Below the pieces are notes generated by a model. The model was not told the DNA's origin and did not search any database. It saw only the letters and a list, made by a program, of their open reading frames with translations. A stretch of DNA of 64,000 bases from Paludibacteraceae bacterium (GTDB lineage Bacteria; Bacteroidota; Bacteroidia; Bacteroidales; Paludibacteraceae), in contig JAFVBR010000039.1 of the NCBI GenBank assembly GCA_017479885.1, positions 62,001 to 126,000 of the forward strand. The letters run 5' to 3'. The translations under genes and the position numbers were made by a program. Shown here in pieces: positions 46,601-55,607 of the stretch (positions within the stretch are counted from its first letter, which is position 1; each line of letters begins with the position of its first letter).

Positions 46601-47468
46601 AAGATGCCAAAGAGTTGAGTGCTCCGACATATTCTAATGACTTGTCGGTTCCATTGCGTTCATATAGAGAAATGGATTTTTTGCTAAGTTCAATTGCTTT
46701 CGGGTAATTCCCCAGTTCACGGTAGAGATTGGATAGATTATTAAGAATTGCTCCATAATAAATATTGTTTTCTCCGTATTTTTCAATACATAGTTGCATG
46801 GCTTCCTCAAAATATGCAGCGGACTCAGTGTACATCCCCATGTGTTTATATTGCACACCAATAGTCTGCAGGAGGTTGACGGCATCTATGGGCTTCTCCT
46901 TGTATAGTTTGTCTTTAGCGCAATCAAGGGCTTTGAAAGCATAGTCAAGTGATGATTTGGAGTCTCCTCTCATGTTGAAGAGGGCGCTGTGCATCTCGAG
47001 TATTACGGCATATAAAACGGAGTTCCCCTCGTTGCGCGCTTTGAGTTGTTCTTCTGTTTCGTTAAGTATTTTCTCCGCTTCTTCCAGTTTGCCGTTATAT
47101 GTGAGGATAGATGCTTTTGCGTAATTTATTTCACACTTGTTGATAAGACTTGTATCGCCGCTTGCTATATAGAATTGTTCTGCTTGCATTACCATTTCCA
47201 GAGCTTTGTCCGCTTGTCCTGCTGAAAGCATGTCTCCTGCTAAAATTCCGTAGGCATAGGCAAACTCGAATGATGATTGTCCGCAGTTTTCCGCAGCCCA
47301 ATCGAGAGCCTGTTGATGCATGTCAATGCCCGCCTGCATATTTCCGGTAAGAGCGATGTCGTTTCCTTTTTTTACGAGTTGCTTTATGTAATCGGTTTTT
47401 TCTGACGCGTATAATTGTGTAAGGCAAACAGCAGTAAGGCTATATAGAAGAAGTCTTTTAATAGTCAT
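43671..47468 (-). CDS. Secreted TPR-CHAT protein (caspase-like peptidase)
   Basis: The 1265-aa product has a signal peptide (MTIKRLLLYSLTAVCLTQLYAS) and about a dozen TPR-type repeats (~25-620, e.g. AIELSKKSISLYE, ALNYLNRAVALSE). After a helical linker comes a CHAT domain (~930-1265). The caspase-like catalytic pair is intact: His1099 in HIATHGF and Cys1170 in VLSACQTG. It is therefore predicted to be an active peptidase, here exported to the periplasm or surface, unlike the cytoplasmic Craspase TPR-CHAT. It is 30 bp from clpX and followed closely by CHASE2 and FecR-like genes; no promoter is visible in the gap. The substrate is unknown. Confidence 0.88.
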   Translation of the reverse strand: MTIKRLLLYSLTAVCLTQLYASEKTDYIKQLVKKGNDIALTGNMQAGIDMHQQALDWAAENCGQSSFEFAYAYGILAGDMLSAGQADKALEMVMQAEQFYIASGDTSLINKCEINYAKASILTYNGKLEEAEKILNETEEQLKARNEGNSVLYAVILEMHSALFNMRGDSKSSLDYAFKALDCAKDKLYKEKPIDAVNLLQTIGVQYKHMGMYTESAAYFEEAMQLCIEKYGENNIYYGAILNNLSNLYRELGNYPKAIELSKKSISLYERNGTDKSLEYVGALNSLASSYIKTTDFENAKLYANRCIAALENLKGTVNDIYYYIFLSNIGVMFEQIGDYDKALNYYIGAIEGLNKNNFNKHGKNYVTIVHNTSSLYYSQGQYKKAIEYEEEACRLTENKNTIYYAALLSGLGVMYKDYGQLYKALEYMNQAVELAESTAGKEHDLYALCLNNIGSLYAQMYDYDRAAIYTEEALRITEKTVGKDHGECATKLTNLGVIEKERGNYEKALNYLNRAVALSEKVYGSNNNTIAFALNSLAILYNNMGDFVSAADTYNKAIDVYANIFGKENIAYVQERHNLATLYSKRKDTQKTLSIITENKHILNNIPKEDRGTKFYGLYVETLLFESGLIQVENPEKARLLVQQAMEMAEEHFGKLSKEYIHGLNSLSDVSLLLLDPYPVILNQAEATDLARTLYGTQNIEYIKQLTKLVDLQNYIPFTTKNDKNSNAEIIGFLNDNINRNFTYMTERERENYWLQFENIVNTVKKSISRSSDNQGLLYNAALLEKSLLLDATIGVAQKTQETNDSALIKLHEQLRALRVEASILNDDDTTKVSSRVLTAQADSVERLLLKGLEQYHLTGNHIFTWQQIQSVLKKNEAAVEFLHYRHNEKEHYAASVIRQGWKHPRNILLFTRDSLAEKTLASQDAYNNSSAYNIIWKPLIKHLKGATQIYFSPAGILHQVGIEYLQNENGDRMNQLFGMMRLSSTKELAAEHGEETHNNTAAVFGAADFDMDAEDMEFEADIYKRTQSATRSAVDYSEQMQWLEYLPGTETEINVVSELLQDDMHYSTITYSGKSCIEESFKSLSGHSPSVIHIATHGFCLTVPDISFSASSTREDISLLYSGLAFAGANNLLSKSFAAHNIDDGILTSREVAQTDLRKTDMVVLSACQTGLGLLTGEGVFGLQRAFKKAGVRSMLVSLWEVSDLATQLMMTFFYQEIAKGCDYHTALRNAQSRLREQTITLTDGTMQSMDNPLYWAAFVLLD

Positions 47469-47498
47469 TGAATTATGAATGTGAAGTAGTAGAGCGAA

Positions 47499-48755
47499 TC
47501 AGAGTGAGTTCTGCATGCGGAGCATGTCGGCAGCTTCGATTTTTTCTTTGGCAAACTGAAGAGTGACGGTGTAGGTGTTGTTTTCTCCGGGATGTTTGGA
47601 CGGTGCCTCGTACATGACCGGCATCATGATGGTTTCGGCAAGAGAGCGAAGTCCGCGTGCACCGAGTTTGTACTCGACAGCCTTGTCAACAATATAGTCG
47701 AGTACCTGGGGCTCAAAACAGAGTTCGATGCCGTCCATTTCCAGCAATTTCTTGTACTGTTTTATGATAGCATTCTTTGGTTCTGTAAGTATGTTTCTGA
47801 GTGCCTCTTTTGAAAGAGGCTCGAGATACGTGAGTATGGGCAAGCGCCCTACTATCTCAGGGATAAGTCCGAAAGACTTGAGATCTTGCGGTGCTATGTA
47901 TTTGAGCAGATTGTTCTTGTCAACCACTTGCCGCTTGCCTGTATTCTCAAATCCTACCACCTGAGTGTTGAGCCGTGCAGCTATCTTGCGCTCAATACCA
48001 TCGAAAGCCCCTCCGCAGATAAAGAGGATATTGTGTGTATCAACATGAATAAACTCCTGTTCGGGGTGTTTTCGTCCTCCTTCGGGGGGCACGTTGACCA
48101 CGCTTCCTTCGAGTAGTTTGAGGAGAGCCTGCTGAACGCCTTCTCCTGAGACATCGCGTGTGATGCTGGGGTTGTCGGACTTGCGGGCAATCTTGTCAAT
48201 CTCATCAATGAATACGATGCCGCGCTCGGCACGGGTAACATCGTAGTCACATTCCTGCAGCAGACGCGAGAGCAGCGACTCCACGTCTTCTCCGACATAG
48301 CCCGCCTGTGTGAGCACCGTGGCGTCCACTATGGTGAAAGGCACTTTGAGCATCTTCGCGATGGTCTTGGCGAGCAGAGTCTTGCCGGTGCCGGTAGAGC
48401 CGACGAGTATGATGTTGGATTTTTCTATTTCAACGCCGTCATCCGACTTGGGCTGCATGATGCGCTTATAGTGGTTGTAAACGGCAACGGAGAGGAAGCG
48501 TTTGGCTTCGTCTTGCCCTATTACGTATTGGTCGAGGAATGTTTTTATCTCTGCGGGTTTGGGCAGGTTTCTCAAGTCCAAGTCGGCTGCTGCGTTTGCG
48601 GCAGACGCCCCATAGCCCATTTCTTTGAGAATGAGGCTTCCCTGCTTTATGCAGTCGGGACAGATGAAAGCATTGTTCAATCCCTGAAGGATATTTATGT
48701 CCTCCCTGCCGCAAAACGAGCAGCGAGGTCCCGGAGTGTCACTTTTCCTTGCCAT
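47499..48755 (-). CDS. clpX: ClpX, ATPase subunit of ClpXP
   Basis: ClpX unfolds substrates and feeds them to ClpP. The 418-aa protein has the zinc-binding domain (Cys12, Cys15, Cys32, Cys35; CSFCGRED and CPDC), the Walker A GSTGTGKT (119-126), FIDEIDKI (Walker B) and the ClpP-contact loop region around QVVGFENTG. Its start overlaps the stop of clpP (TAATG), so the two are translationally coupled. Confidence 0.97.
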   Translation of the reverse strand: MARKSDTPGPRCSFCGREDINILQGLNNAFICPDCIKQGSLILKEMGYGASAANAAADLDLRNLPKPAEIKTFLDQYVIGQDEAKRFLSVAVYNHYKRIMQPKSDDGVEIEKSNIILVGSTGTGKTLLAKTIAKMLKVPFTIVDATVLTQAGYVGEDVESLLSRLLQECDYDVTRAERGIVFIDEIDKIARKSDNPSITRDVSGEGVQQALLKLLEGSVVNVPPEGGRKHPEQEFIHVDTHNILFICGGAFDGIERKIAARLNTQVVGFENTGKRQVVDKNNLLKYIAPQDLKSFGLIPEIVGRLPILTYLEPLSKEALRNILTEPKNAIIKQYKKLLEMDGIELCFEPQVLDYIVDKAVEYKLGARGLRSLAETIMMPVMYEAPSKHPGENNTYTVTLQFAKEKIEAADMLRMQNSL

Positions 48756-49423
48756 TATTTCTTTGTGAACACTTTGTCTATCATACCGTATGCCAATGCT
48801 TCTTCTGCTGTCATCCAGTAGTCACGGTCGGCATCGGCTATTATCTTCTCCATGGATTGTCCGCTGTGGTTAGAGATAATCTGATAAAGTTCCTCTTTGA
48901 GTTTGAGAATCTCTCGGGCAGTAATCTCGATGTCGGATGCCTGGCCCTGAATACCGCCCATTGGCTGGTGAATCATTACGCGGCTATGAGGCAGAGCGGC
49001 ACGCATACCTTTCTCGCCTGCCACGAGCAGAATAGCTCCCATAGATGCTGCCATGCCGGTGCAGATAGTAGCCACTTTGGCACCGATAAACTGCATGGTG
49101 TCATAGATTCCGAGACCTGCATAGACGCTGCCACCGGGGGTGTTAAGGTATAGCGATATGTCACGACTGCTGTCCACAGAGTCTAAATAGAGCAGTTGTG
49201 CCTGAATGACGTTGGCGCTATAGTCTGTGACTTCTGTACCCATGAAGATGATGCGGTCCATCATGAGCCGTGAGAATACATCCATTTGAGTGACATTCAG
49301 TTGGCGCTCCTCGAGGATGGATGGAGATATATAACTTGCTGCGGGCATGGCAGCGTTCATAGTGTTTTCTACATGCATGGTGTTCATGCCCATGCTACGT
49401 GCAAATTTAAGAAAATCGTTCAT
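48755..49423 (-). CDS. clpP: ClpP protease subunit
   Basis: The 222-aa protein is the serine peptidase of ClpXP and ClpCP. The catalytic triad is Ser127 (GMAASMGA), His152 (VMIHQPMGG) and Asp201 (ADRDYWMT). The spacings of 25 and 49 equal those of E. coli ClpP Ser97/His122/Asp171. The ~30-residue N-terminal extension rich in Met ([20 protein letters not shown]) is probably a cleaved propeptide. It leads the minus-strand unit that continues into clpX and the CHAT cluster. Confidence 0.97.
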   Translation of the reverse strand: MNDFLKFARSMGMNTMHVENTMNAAMPAASYISPSILEERQLNVTQMDVFSRLMMDRIIFMGTEVTDYSANVIQAQLLYLDSVDSSRDISLYLNTPGGSVYAGLGIYDTMQFIGAKVATICTGMAASMGAILLVAGEKGMRAALPHSRVMIHQPMGGIQGQASDIEITAREILKLKEELYQIISNHSGQSMEKIIADADRDYWMTAEEALAYGMIDKVFTKK

Positions 49424-49469
49424 GTGGTTGAATATTTATGGTTTGGTTCTGTTTTTGCAGATTAGCAGG

Positions 49470-49501
49470 CAAAGATACAACAATTTTTGAAGATGCACAA
49501 G
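49470..49501 (-). promoter_or_regulatory. Promoter of clpP
   Basis: On the minus strand, TATCTTTG (complement of 49470-49477) and CTTG (complement of 49498-49501) are 20 nt apart. I see no other promoter between clpP and the FecR-like gene, so this one may drive all five genes. Confidence 0.7.
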
Positions 49502-49505
49502 TATT

Positions 49506-49537
49506 TTTTATTAATCCAACTTTTTTGATTATCTTTG
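49506..49537 (+). promoter_or_regulatory. Promoter of the putative porin gene
   Basis: The -7 TATCTTTG is at 49530-49537 and a TTTT -33 box at 49506-49509. The ATG at 49614 follows ~77 bp downstream. Confidence 0.65.
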
Positions 49538-49613
49538 CAGCGTGGAATAAAGTGACCATAGTTGAAAGCAGCAGGAAAGTAGCAAGAGATGATGCTCAAG
49601 TGACATATAAGAG

Positions 49614-51617
49614 ATGGTTAGATCATTGAGGAATGGTATTACAATGGTATTACTCTTCTTGCTTAGTGTTAGCATACAGGCAAGGACCGATAACCGGGCG
49701 TCAATAAGGAGTTGGCGTTTGGCAGAAGGTCTGCGTGTGGCGGACAGTGTGAGGGTAGATACAAGTTACATAGACCTTCCGATGCGCGATGCTATAAATG
49801 ACTATTCGATTGCCAATGCCTATAACGGCAACATGGTTTCCCCGATAGAATCGAAGCTTTTCTTTGACCGTACGAACAAGACGGGTTTTTTGTTTGGAAA
49901 GGCTTTCGACCCTTTTATGCTTACAGCAGGCGATGTCCGTTTCTTCAAGACCAACATAGCTTACAGCAGCATAGCCTATAAAAGAGGTTTCACGACCTAT
50001 CGCGAGGATAACGAGATTGACTTCATGTTCACAGGCAATATCACCCGCAAGACTAATCTGGGTCTGACACTGAATTATCTGAACGGAGTGGGTCACTATG
50101 ATGCTCAGGCAGGTAAGAGGTTTGCGGGCAGTGTATTCGGGTCGTATAACGGTAGCCATTATTCGTGTATGGGCGGTGTGACGTTTAATACATTGAGCAG
50201 TTTTGACAATGGCGGTGTGCAGGACCCGAGCCAAGTTGGTGGTGTGTTGAATTCCGAGGATATACCTGTCAGGTTGAATGCGATGGCAGGCATGAAGCAT
50301 ATATCGGGTTTCTGGAATCATTATTACAGTATATGCGTGGAGCGTGAGAGGAAGGAAACCATCAAGCCTCGCAGAGGTTCTAAGGAGGAACCCCGTGATA
50401 CGGTGATAATAGAGTATGTGCCGGTAACGACTTTCCGCCATGTGCTTGACATCAACCAGTCCACGCACCGTTATGTAGAGAAGACAGCCAGTCAGAATTT
50501 CTATGAGAACAACTATTTTAATACCTCGTCCACAAGGGATACCGCCAATGTGCTGAACATACGCAACACTTTGATGGTGACCTTTGAGGAGGAGTTCAAC
50601 AAATGGTTGCATTTCGGTGCTGACGTGTATGCGGTAAACGAATGTCAGCGGTACGCCTATAGTATAGCTGACCAGAAGCCTTTGTTTGACAGTGTGCAGA
50701 ATGTAAGTCTGTCACAGTATCTATCGAGGGGTTTTCTGCTGCCCGGTGACACGACGATGGGTCACCGCTGGGTTAACAATACATGGGTAGGCGGCTCATT
50801 GTACAAAAATCGCGGCAAATATGTCCACTACGGCTTCAATGGTGATGTGTGTTTAGCGGGCTACAAGATAGGTGAGTTTCAGGTGAACGGTCATGTTGAC
50901 GGAGATTTCAAGGCGGGAAAGGATACACTCAGCATGCATGCACGCGTGTCGTTCGGCAATGAGACGCCTGACTATTTTCTGCAGAATTACCGTTCGAACC
51001 ACTATATATGGAATAACAATTTTTCCAAAACCTATAGTCTGCGTGTGTCAGGTACTGTAAGTTACCCGACAAAGTACGTGCAGCCTCGTGCCACGGTTGA
51101 TTTTGCCAACATTACCAACTTCATCTATTTTGCGGATAACGGTCTGCCACAACAGCACGACGGCAACATACAGGTGATAGCTGTGAATGCGCAACTGAAT
51201 ATACGTGCCCCTTATTTTGCTATGGACAACAATGTGGTATGGCAGATGTCATCATCAGACCACTTGGCACTGCCTATGCTGACACTATATCACAACATCT
51301 ATTATTACGGCACATGGTTCAGAGCATTGGATGCACAGATAGGTGTGGATATGCGTTATCACACATCGTATTATGCTCCACTATTGAATCCTGCTACGGG
51401 TCAGTTTTGCGAGCAGCACGATGTGAAGGTGGGCAACTACCCGATACTGAATGTGTATGCCAACTTTTATGTACGTCTGTTGCACCTGAAGTTATTTGTG
51501 CAGTTTACACATTTCAACAAATACTTCATGCCTAAGATGGAATATTTTTCAATGCCGTCCTACCCGTTAAATCCTCCTGTATTCAGGGCAGGTCTGGCAT
51601 GGCACTTTTACAGATAA
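49614..51617 (+). CDS. Putative outer-membrane porin (Bacteroidetes type)
   Basis: The 667-aa product has a signal peptide (MVRSLRNGITMVLLFLLSVS) and a beta-strand-rich mature chain with alternating aromatic residues (e.g. FYVRLLHLKLFVQF), ending HFYR. The overall pattern matches the PF14121 'putative porin' family of Bacteroidetes. It presumably forms an outer-membrane channel; the substrate is not evident. The first ~35 mature residues (RTDNRASIRSWRLAEGL) are soluble. It has its own promoter. Confidence 0.8.
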   Translation: MVRSLRNGITMVLLFLLSVSIQARTDNRASIRSWRLAEGLRVADSVRVDTSYIDLPMRDAINDYSIANAYNGNMVSPIESKLFFDRTNKTGFLFGKAFDPFMLTAGDVRFFKTNIAYSSIAYKRGFTTYREDNEIDFMFTGNITRKTNLGLTLNYLNGVGHYDAQAGKRFAGSVFGSYNGSHYSCMGGVTFNTLSSFDNGGVQDPSQVGGVLNSEDIPVRLNAMAGMKHISGFWNHYYSICVERERKETIKPRRGSKEEPRDTVIIEYVPVTTFRHVLDINQSTHRYVEKTASQNFYENNYFNTSSTRDTANVLNIRNTLMVTFEEEFNKWLHFGADVYAVNECQRYAYSIADQKPLFDSVQNVSLSQYLSRGFLLPGDTTMGHRWVNNTWVGGSLYKNRGKYVHYGFNGDVCLAGYKIGEFQVNGHVDGDFKAGKDTLSMHARVSFGNETPDYFLQNYRSNHYIWNNNFSKTYSLRVSGTVSYPTKYVQPRATVDFANITNFIYFADNGLPQQHDGNIQVIAVNAQLNIRAPYFAMDNNVVWQMSSSDHLALPMLTLYHNIYYYGTWFRALDAQIGVDMRYHTSYYAPLLNPATGQFCEQHDVKVGNYPILNVYANFYVRLLHLKLFVQFTHFNKYFMPKMEYFSMPSYPLNPPVFRAGLAWHFYR

Positions 51618-51621
51618 TGAT

Positions 51622-51638
51622 TTGGCATAATGCTTGCA
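51622..51638 (+). promoter_or_regulatory. Candidate sigma-54 promoter of clpC
   Basis: The sequence TTGGCATAATGCTTGCA fits the sigma-54 consensus YTGGCAYRNNNNTTGCW at every defined base. The GG (51624-51625) and GC (51636-51637) are 12 bp apart, as needed. The clpC start is 48 bp downstream. No Bacteroidetes-type -33/-7 pair is visible here. Confidence 0.6.
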
Positions 51639-51685
51639 GATATAAGACATGCAACCTTAACAAATAATCAATATTTAGCATTGTT

Positions 51686-54148
51686 ATGAATTATACGAAT
51701 CAGTTATACAAGGCGTTACAATATGCCCGTGAGGAGGCGGAGCGCCTTGAGAATATGAGTATAATGCCCGAGCATCTGCTGTTGGGAATCTGCCGAATTG
51801 GCAGATGTGCTGCCACGGATATGCTTCAGCGGGCTGGTGTCAACATGGATATGCTCAAGTCTGCTCTTGATAAAAAAGGAGCAGGCAGTGATTTGCCCGG
51901 TGAGCAGACATATTCAAGGGAGTCGGACCGTATATTGCGTATTCTGGACCTGGAAACGCGTTCTTATAAGGCAAACAACGCCGATGTTCAGCATCTGCTG
52001 ATGGCGATACTGAAAGAGGCGATGAATGGTGCGGCTGTATTGTTGAAAGACAAGTTTGGCGTTACGTACGAGAAGATGGAGAACCTTTATCCGAAACCTC
52101 AGCAGCAACCTCGGATGGGCGCCGGCTTTGCTGCCGACGAAGATGATGACTCGATGTTGTCAGATGTAGGTCAGGATGAACTTGGCAGACAACAGTCATC
52201 CACTCCTGCCTTAGACTCGTTCGGCAATGACCTGACGCGTGCCGCTATAGACGGTAAACTGGATCCTGTTATAGGCAGGGAAGAGGAGATAGAGCGCGTG
52301 ATACAGATATTGTCGCGCAGGAAGAAGAACAACCCGATATTGATAGGCGAGCCGGGTGTGGGCAAGTCGGCTATAGTGGAAGGACTGGCAATGAAGATTG
52401 TTCGCAAGGAAACATCGCCGATATTGTTCAACAAACGTATCGTCACGCTTGATGTGGCATCTATGGTTGCGGGTACCAAATACCGCGGCCAGTTTGAAGA
52501 GCGCATGAAAGCCGTTATAACCGAGTTGCAGCGCAATCCTGACATCATATTGTTCATTGATGAGATACACACGATAATAGGTGCCGGTAACCAGGCCGGT
52601 CAACTTGATGCCGCCAATATGCTGAAGCCTGCTCTTGCCCGCGGAGAGGTGCAGTGCATAGGTTCAACGACTACCAACGAGTACAGAACGAGCATTGAAA
52701 AAGACGGTGCTTTGGAGCGTCGCTTCCAAAAAGTGATGGTTCGTCCTACTACCAAGGAGGAAACATTCTTGATACTGAAGCAGCTGGCACCATATTATAC
52801 AGCCCATCACCACGTTGAGTACCCTGACGAAGTGTTGCGTGCCTGTGTTGACCTGACAGAGCGCTATATCTCCGACCGCGTGTTCCCCGACAAGGCTATT
52901 GATGCTATGGACGAAGTGGGTGCAAAGAAGCATGTGAGCATGCCTGTCACTCCGAACGCAATAAAAGAGATAAAGGAAGAACTGAAGAAAGTACGTCAGC
53001 AGAAGACCGAACTTCTGCAGCAACAGGATTTCTCGAAGGCAGTAGTTCTGCGGACACAGGAGGTGGAACTGGAGGGCAGGCTCAAACAGGAACTCCGCCG
53101 TTGGGAAGAGGCGCAGCAGGAGGTGAAACCGATATTGGCGGTGGAGGATGTGGCAGGCGTGGTGAGCACAATGTCGGGTGTTCCACTGAACCGTATAGCC
53201 CAGGAAGAGAATGTGCGTTTGCGCAATCTGGCAGACGTGATATGTAAGAAAGTGATAGGTCAGGACGAGGCAGTAAAGACTGTGGTCCGCAGTATCCAGC
53301 GGAGCAGGGTAGGGCTGAAAGATCCCCGCAGACCTATAGGCACTTTTCTTTTCCTCGGTCCGACAGGTGTGGGCAAGACCTATCTTGCCCAGACACTGGC
53401 AGAGGAGATGTTCGGTTCGAGAGATGCTATGATAAGAATCGACATGTCGGAATATATGGAGAAGCATGCTGTGTCGCTGCTTGTAGGAGCGCCTCCCGGA
53501 TATGTGGGTCACGAAGACGCCGGCAAACTGACAGAGGCGGTGCGCAGAAAACCATACAGCATCGTTTTGTTCGACGAGATAGAAAAGGCTCATCCCGACA
53601 TATTCAATATTCTGCTCCAACTGCTTGACGAAGGCCGTCTGACCGACCGTCAGGGGCATGAGGTTGATTTCAAGAACACGATAATCATACTGACATCCAA
53701 TGTGGGAACCCGCCAGTTGAAAGACTTCGGCAGAGGTATAGGTTTCTCAATGAGCGAATCGATAAGCGATAAAGATGCGAAGGCAGTTCTTCGCAAGGCT
53801 CTTGACAAAACATTCTCGCCTGAGTTCCTGAACAGAATAGACAACATAGTTGCTTTCAACCAGCTTGACGAGCAATCTGTCGGCAAGATTCTGGATATTG
53901 AACTTCAGGAACTTGACAAGCGTCTGGCTCCGTTGGGTTACAAACTGCGTGTATCCGATGATGTTCGCCATATACTGATGAAGAAAGGCTATGATGTGCA
54001 ATACGGCGCCCGTCCGATGAAGCGTGCCGTACAAAACGAACTGGAGGATATGCTGACCGACTATCTGCTGAGCAATACAGCGCAGCCTGACGGTGAACCC
54101 CAAGAGATACAGATAGAGGCTGAGGATGGTAAAATTATTGCCAAATAG
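51686..54148 (+). CDS. clpC: ClpC, Clp/Hsp100 ATPase
   Basis: The 820-aa protein has the ClpC layout: N-domain (residues 1-~140, two repeats), AAA+1 with Walker A GEPGVGKS (221-228), a middle region with a UVR-like helix pair ([18 protein letters not shown]), AAA+2 with GPTGVGKT, and the IGF-like ClpP-contact motif in [11 protein letters not shown]. It unfolds substrates and most likely works with ClpP. The lack of a long ClpB-type middle domain supports ClpC over ClpB. The upstream sequence carries a candidate sigma-54 promoter. Confidence 0.94.
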   Translation: MNYTNQLYKALQYAREEAERLENMSIMPEHLLLGICRIGRCAATDMLQRAGVNMDMLKSALDKKGAGSDLPGEQTYSRESDRILRILDLETRSYKANNADVQHLLMAILKEAMNGAAVLLKDKFGVTYEKMENLYPKPQQQPRMGAGFAADEDDDSMLSDVGQDELGRQQSSTPALDSFGNDLTRAAIDGKLDPVIGREEEIERVIQILSRRKKNNPILIGEPGVGKSAIVEGLAMKIVRKETSPILFNKRIVTLDVASMVAGTKYRGQFEERMKAVITELQRNPDIILFIDEIHTIIGAGNQAGQLDAANMLKPALARGEVQCIGSTTTNEYRTSIEKDGALERRFQKVMVRPTTKEETFLILKQLAPYYTAHHHVEYPDEVLRACVDLTERYISDRVFPDKAIDAMDEVGAKKHVSMPVTPNAIKEIKEELKKVRQQKTELLQQQDFSKAVVLRTQEVELEGRLKQELRRWEEAQQEVKPILAVEDVAGVVSTMSGVPLNRIAQEENVRLRNLADVICKKVIGQDEAVKTVVRSIQRSRVGLKDPRRPIGTFLFLGPTGVGKTYLAQTLAEEMFGSRDAMIRIDMSEYMEKHAVSLLVGAPPGYVGHEDAGKLTEAVRRKPYSIVLFDEIEKAHPDIFNILLQLLDEGRLTDRQGHEVDFKNTIIILTSNVGTRQLKDFGRGIGFSMSESISDKDAKAVLRKALDKTFSPEFLNRIDNIVAFNQLDEQSVGKILDIELQELDKRLAPLGYKLRVSDDVRHILMKKGYDVQYGARPMKRAVQNELEDMLTDYLLSNTAQPDGEPQEIQIEAEDGKIIAK

Positions 54149-54149
54149 A

Positions 54150-54181
54150 GTTGCATAAGTAAAAACTTATTTATAACTTTG
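54150..54181 (+). promoter_or_regulatory. Promoter of trxA
   Basis: The -7 TAACTTTG is at 54174-54181, and the -33 box reads GTTG (54150-54153), 20 nt upstream. The trxA ATG is at 54229. Confidence 0.6.
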
Positions 54182-54228
54182 CACCGTCAAGTTCAAGATT
54201 CGAAATAATAATAAAAGCAAATATAGTT

Positions 54229-54543
54229 ATGGTAAATGAATTGACAGATGCCAACTTCAAGGAAGCTCTGGCACAAGAGAAACCCGTAGTCGTTGACTTT
54301 TGGGCACCATGGTGCGGACCATGCAAGATGCTGGGTCCGGTGATAGACGAACTTGCAGAAGAATATGATGGCAAGTTGTATGTCGGAAAAATGAACGTAG
54401 ATGAGAATGAAGAGGTTTGTCAGGAATACGGAATAATGAGCATTCCTACTGTTCTATTCTTCAAGAACGGCGAGTTGGTGAACCGTCATGTAGGTTTCGC
54501 TCGCAAACCTGACATGCAGCAGAAATTTGAGGCTCTGCTTTGA
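54229..54543 (+). CDS. trxA: Thioredoxin
   Basis: The 104-aa protein has the redox motif WCGPC (Cys29 and Cys32), the DFWAPWC strand-loop and the cis-Pro SIPTVLFF. The length is that of E. coli thioredoxin 1. It reduces disulphides in the cytoplasm with electrons from thioredoxin reductase. It is followed 48 bp later by a DUF975 membrane protein, without a functional link known to me. Confidence 0.97.
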   Translation: MVNELTDANFKEALAQEKPVVVDFWAPWCGPCKMLGPVIDELAEEYDGKLYVGKMNVDENEEVCQEYGIMSIPTVLFFKNGELVNRHVGFARKPDMQQKFEALL

Positions 54544-54591
54544 TAAGTAAACACATCAAACTAAATAAAAACAACTAAAAACTCATCTCTT

Positions 54592-55386
54592 ATGAAGTAC
54601 ACTTATTCTGAGTATCGTCAGAAAGCGTGGGATTCGCTTTCAGGCAAGTGGGGTGCAGCAGTGCTCCTCGTGTTGGTTTACATGGCAATTTCGTTTGTCA
54701 TTTCCACTATTTCAGGTGGCGACCCTACAAGTTGGCGCATTGTTTTTCTGCTTCTTGCTTTAGCTTTGCTCCCAATGACCTTTGTTTTGACGGTGGCTTT
54801 TCTTGGGGTAGCCAAAGGTGAAGATGTACCTGCTGTGGCAACATTGTTTGACCCCTACAAGGACAAGGATACCTGTCTCCGCTATTTCCTTGTAGAATTC
54901 TGGAAAAATCTGTTTGTATTCCTTTGGTCGCTGCTGTTCATTATCCCGGGTTGCATCAAGGCTTACGCTTATGCGATGACAGAGTATATTGCCTTGGAGA
55001 ATCCCAACATGGATCCCCGCGAGGCAATGAAGAAAAGTGAGGAAATGATGTATGGTCACAAGTGGGACTTGTTTGTTCTCGACCTTACTTTCATCGGCTG
55101 GATTCTGCTTAGTATGCTTACAGCAGGTCTATTGATGCTGTTTGTTCAACCCTACATCTACACTGCTCATGCTCATTTCTATCTGTCGCTCAAAGAAGAT
55201 TTGACTCCGTATGGTACAGAGGCAAAGAAAGAGTCGGCATCTGCTCCCGTTACTGAGTCGTCCAAGGCTGAAGTATCAGAAGCAAAGGCAGAGAAATCTG
55301 CCGCGCCTGCAGCTGAAGAACCTGCTCCTGCTTCAGATGAACCAGAAGACAGCAGACCTGTAGCAGGTGATTCTGCGGAGAAATAA
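54592..55386 (+). CDS. DUF975-type integral membrane protein
   Basis: The 264-aa protein starts KYTYSEYRQKAWDSLSGKWG, a typical DUF975 N-terminus, and has four to five hydrophobic helices (residues ~20-45, 48-72, 105-125, 155-190) and the segment YIALENPNMDPREAMKKS that recurs in the family. The C-terminal ~60 residues are a soluble Ala/Glu/Lys/Pro-rich tail. The family's role is not known to me. A strong terminator follows. Confidence 0.8.
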   Translation: MKYTYSEYRQKAWDSLSGKWGAAVLLVLVYMAISFVISTISGGDPTSWRIVFLLLALALLPMTFVLTVAFLGVAKGEDVPAVATLFDPYKDKDTCLRYFLVEFWKNLFVFLWSLLFIIPGCIKAYAYAMTEYIALENPNMDPREAMKKSEEMMYGHKWDLFVLDLTFIGWILLSMLTAGLLMLFVQPYIYTAHAHFYLSLKEDLTPYGTEAKKESASAPVTESSKAEVSEAKAEKSAAPAAEEPAPASDEPEDSRPVAGDSAEK

Positions 55387-55404
55387 ACTCAGTAGAGTGT
55401 AAAG

Positions 55405-55436
55405 AAAAAAGCACTGCCGAAAAGCAGTGCTTTTTT
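55405..55436. terminator. Terminator of the DUF975 gene
   Basis: A stem AAAAAAGCACTGC (55405-55417) and GCAGTGCTTTTTT (55424-55436) with a 6-nt CGAAAA loop, followed by T-rich sequence. It ends just before tRNA-Arg and may stop transcription in both directions. Confidence 0.85.
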
Positions 55437-55442
55437 TCTTTG

Positions 55443-55516
55443 TGATTCGGCCGGGATTCGAACCCGGGACCCACAGCTTAGAAGGCTGTTGCTCTATCCA
55501 GCTGAGCTACCGAACC
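55443..55516 (-). tRNA. tRNA-Arg (anticodon TCT)
   Basis: The reverse complement starts GGTTCGGTAGCTCAGCTGG and folds into a full cloverleaf. The acceptor stem GGTTCGG pairs with CCGAATC (one G-T pair), the anticodon loop reads CTTCTAA with anticodon TCT, and the T arm holds GGTTCGAATCC. The discriminator is A. It reads AGA codons. The prophage-like region begins just to its right, on the 5' side of this tRNA. Confidence 0.97.
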
Positions 55517-55607
55517 AAGTTATAAATGAACTAATTAGAGTGTCATTACTTTTCATGTGCAAGGATTGTGCAAGGTTTTGGGATATTTTGCACTCCAATG
55601 CTTTTAA
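55517..55607. other. Left boundary region of the prophage-like element
   Basis: This AT-rich 91-bp stretch lies between tRNA-Arg and the first element gene. It holds a direct repeat TGTGCAAGG at 55556-55564 and 55567-55575, 11 bp apart. No integrase lies on this side. Whether an attachment site is here cannot be decided without the other end. Confidence 0.35.

Noticed and set aside
43671..47468. Craspase-type CRISPR effector
   Set aside because: No gRAMP or cas gene is nearby, and the protein has a signal peptide, which is not expected of a cytoplasmic CRISPR partner.
55443..55516. tRNA-Arg 3' end as the attachment site of the element
   Set aside because: The element lies on the tRNA's 5' side and no integrase or duplicated tRNA end is visible; the boundary stays open.
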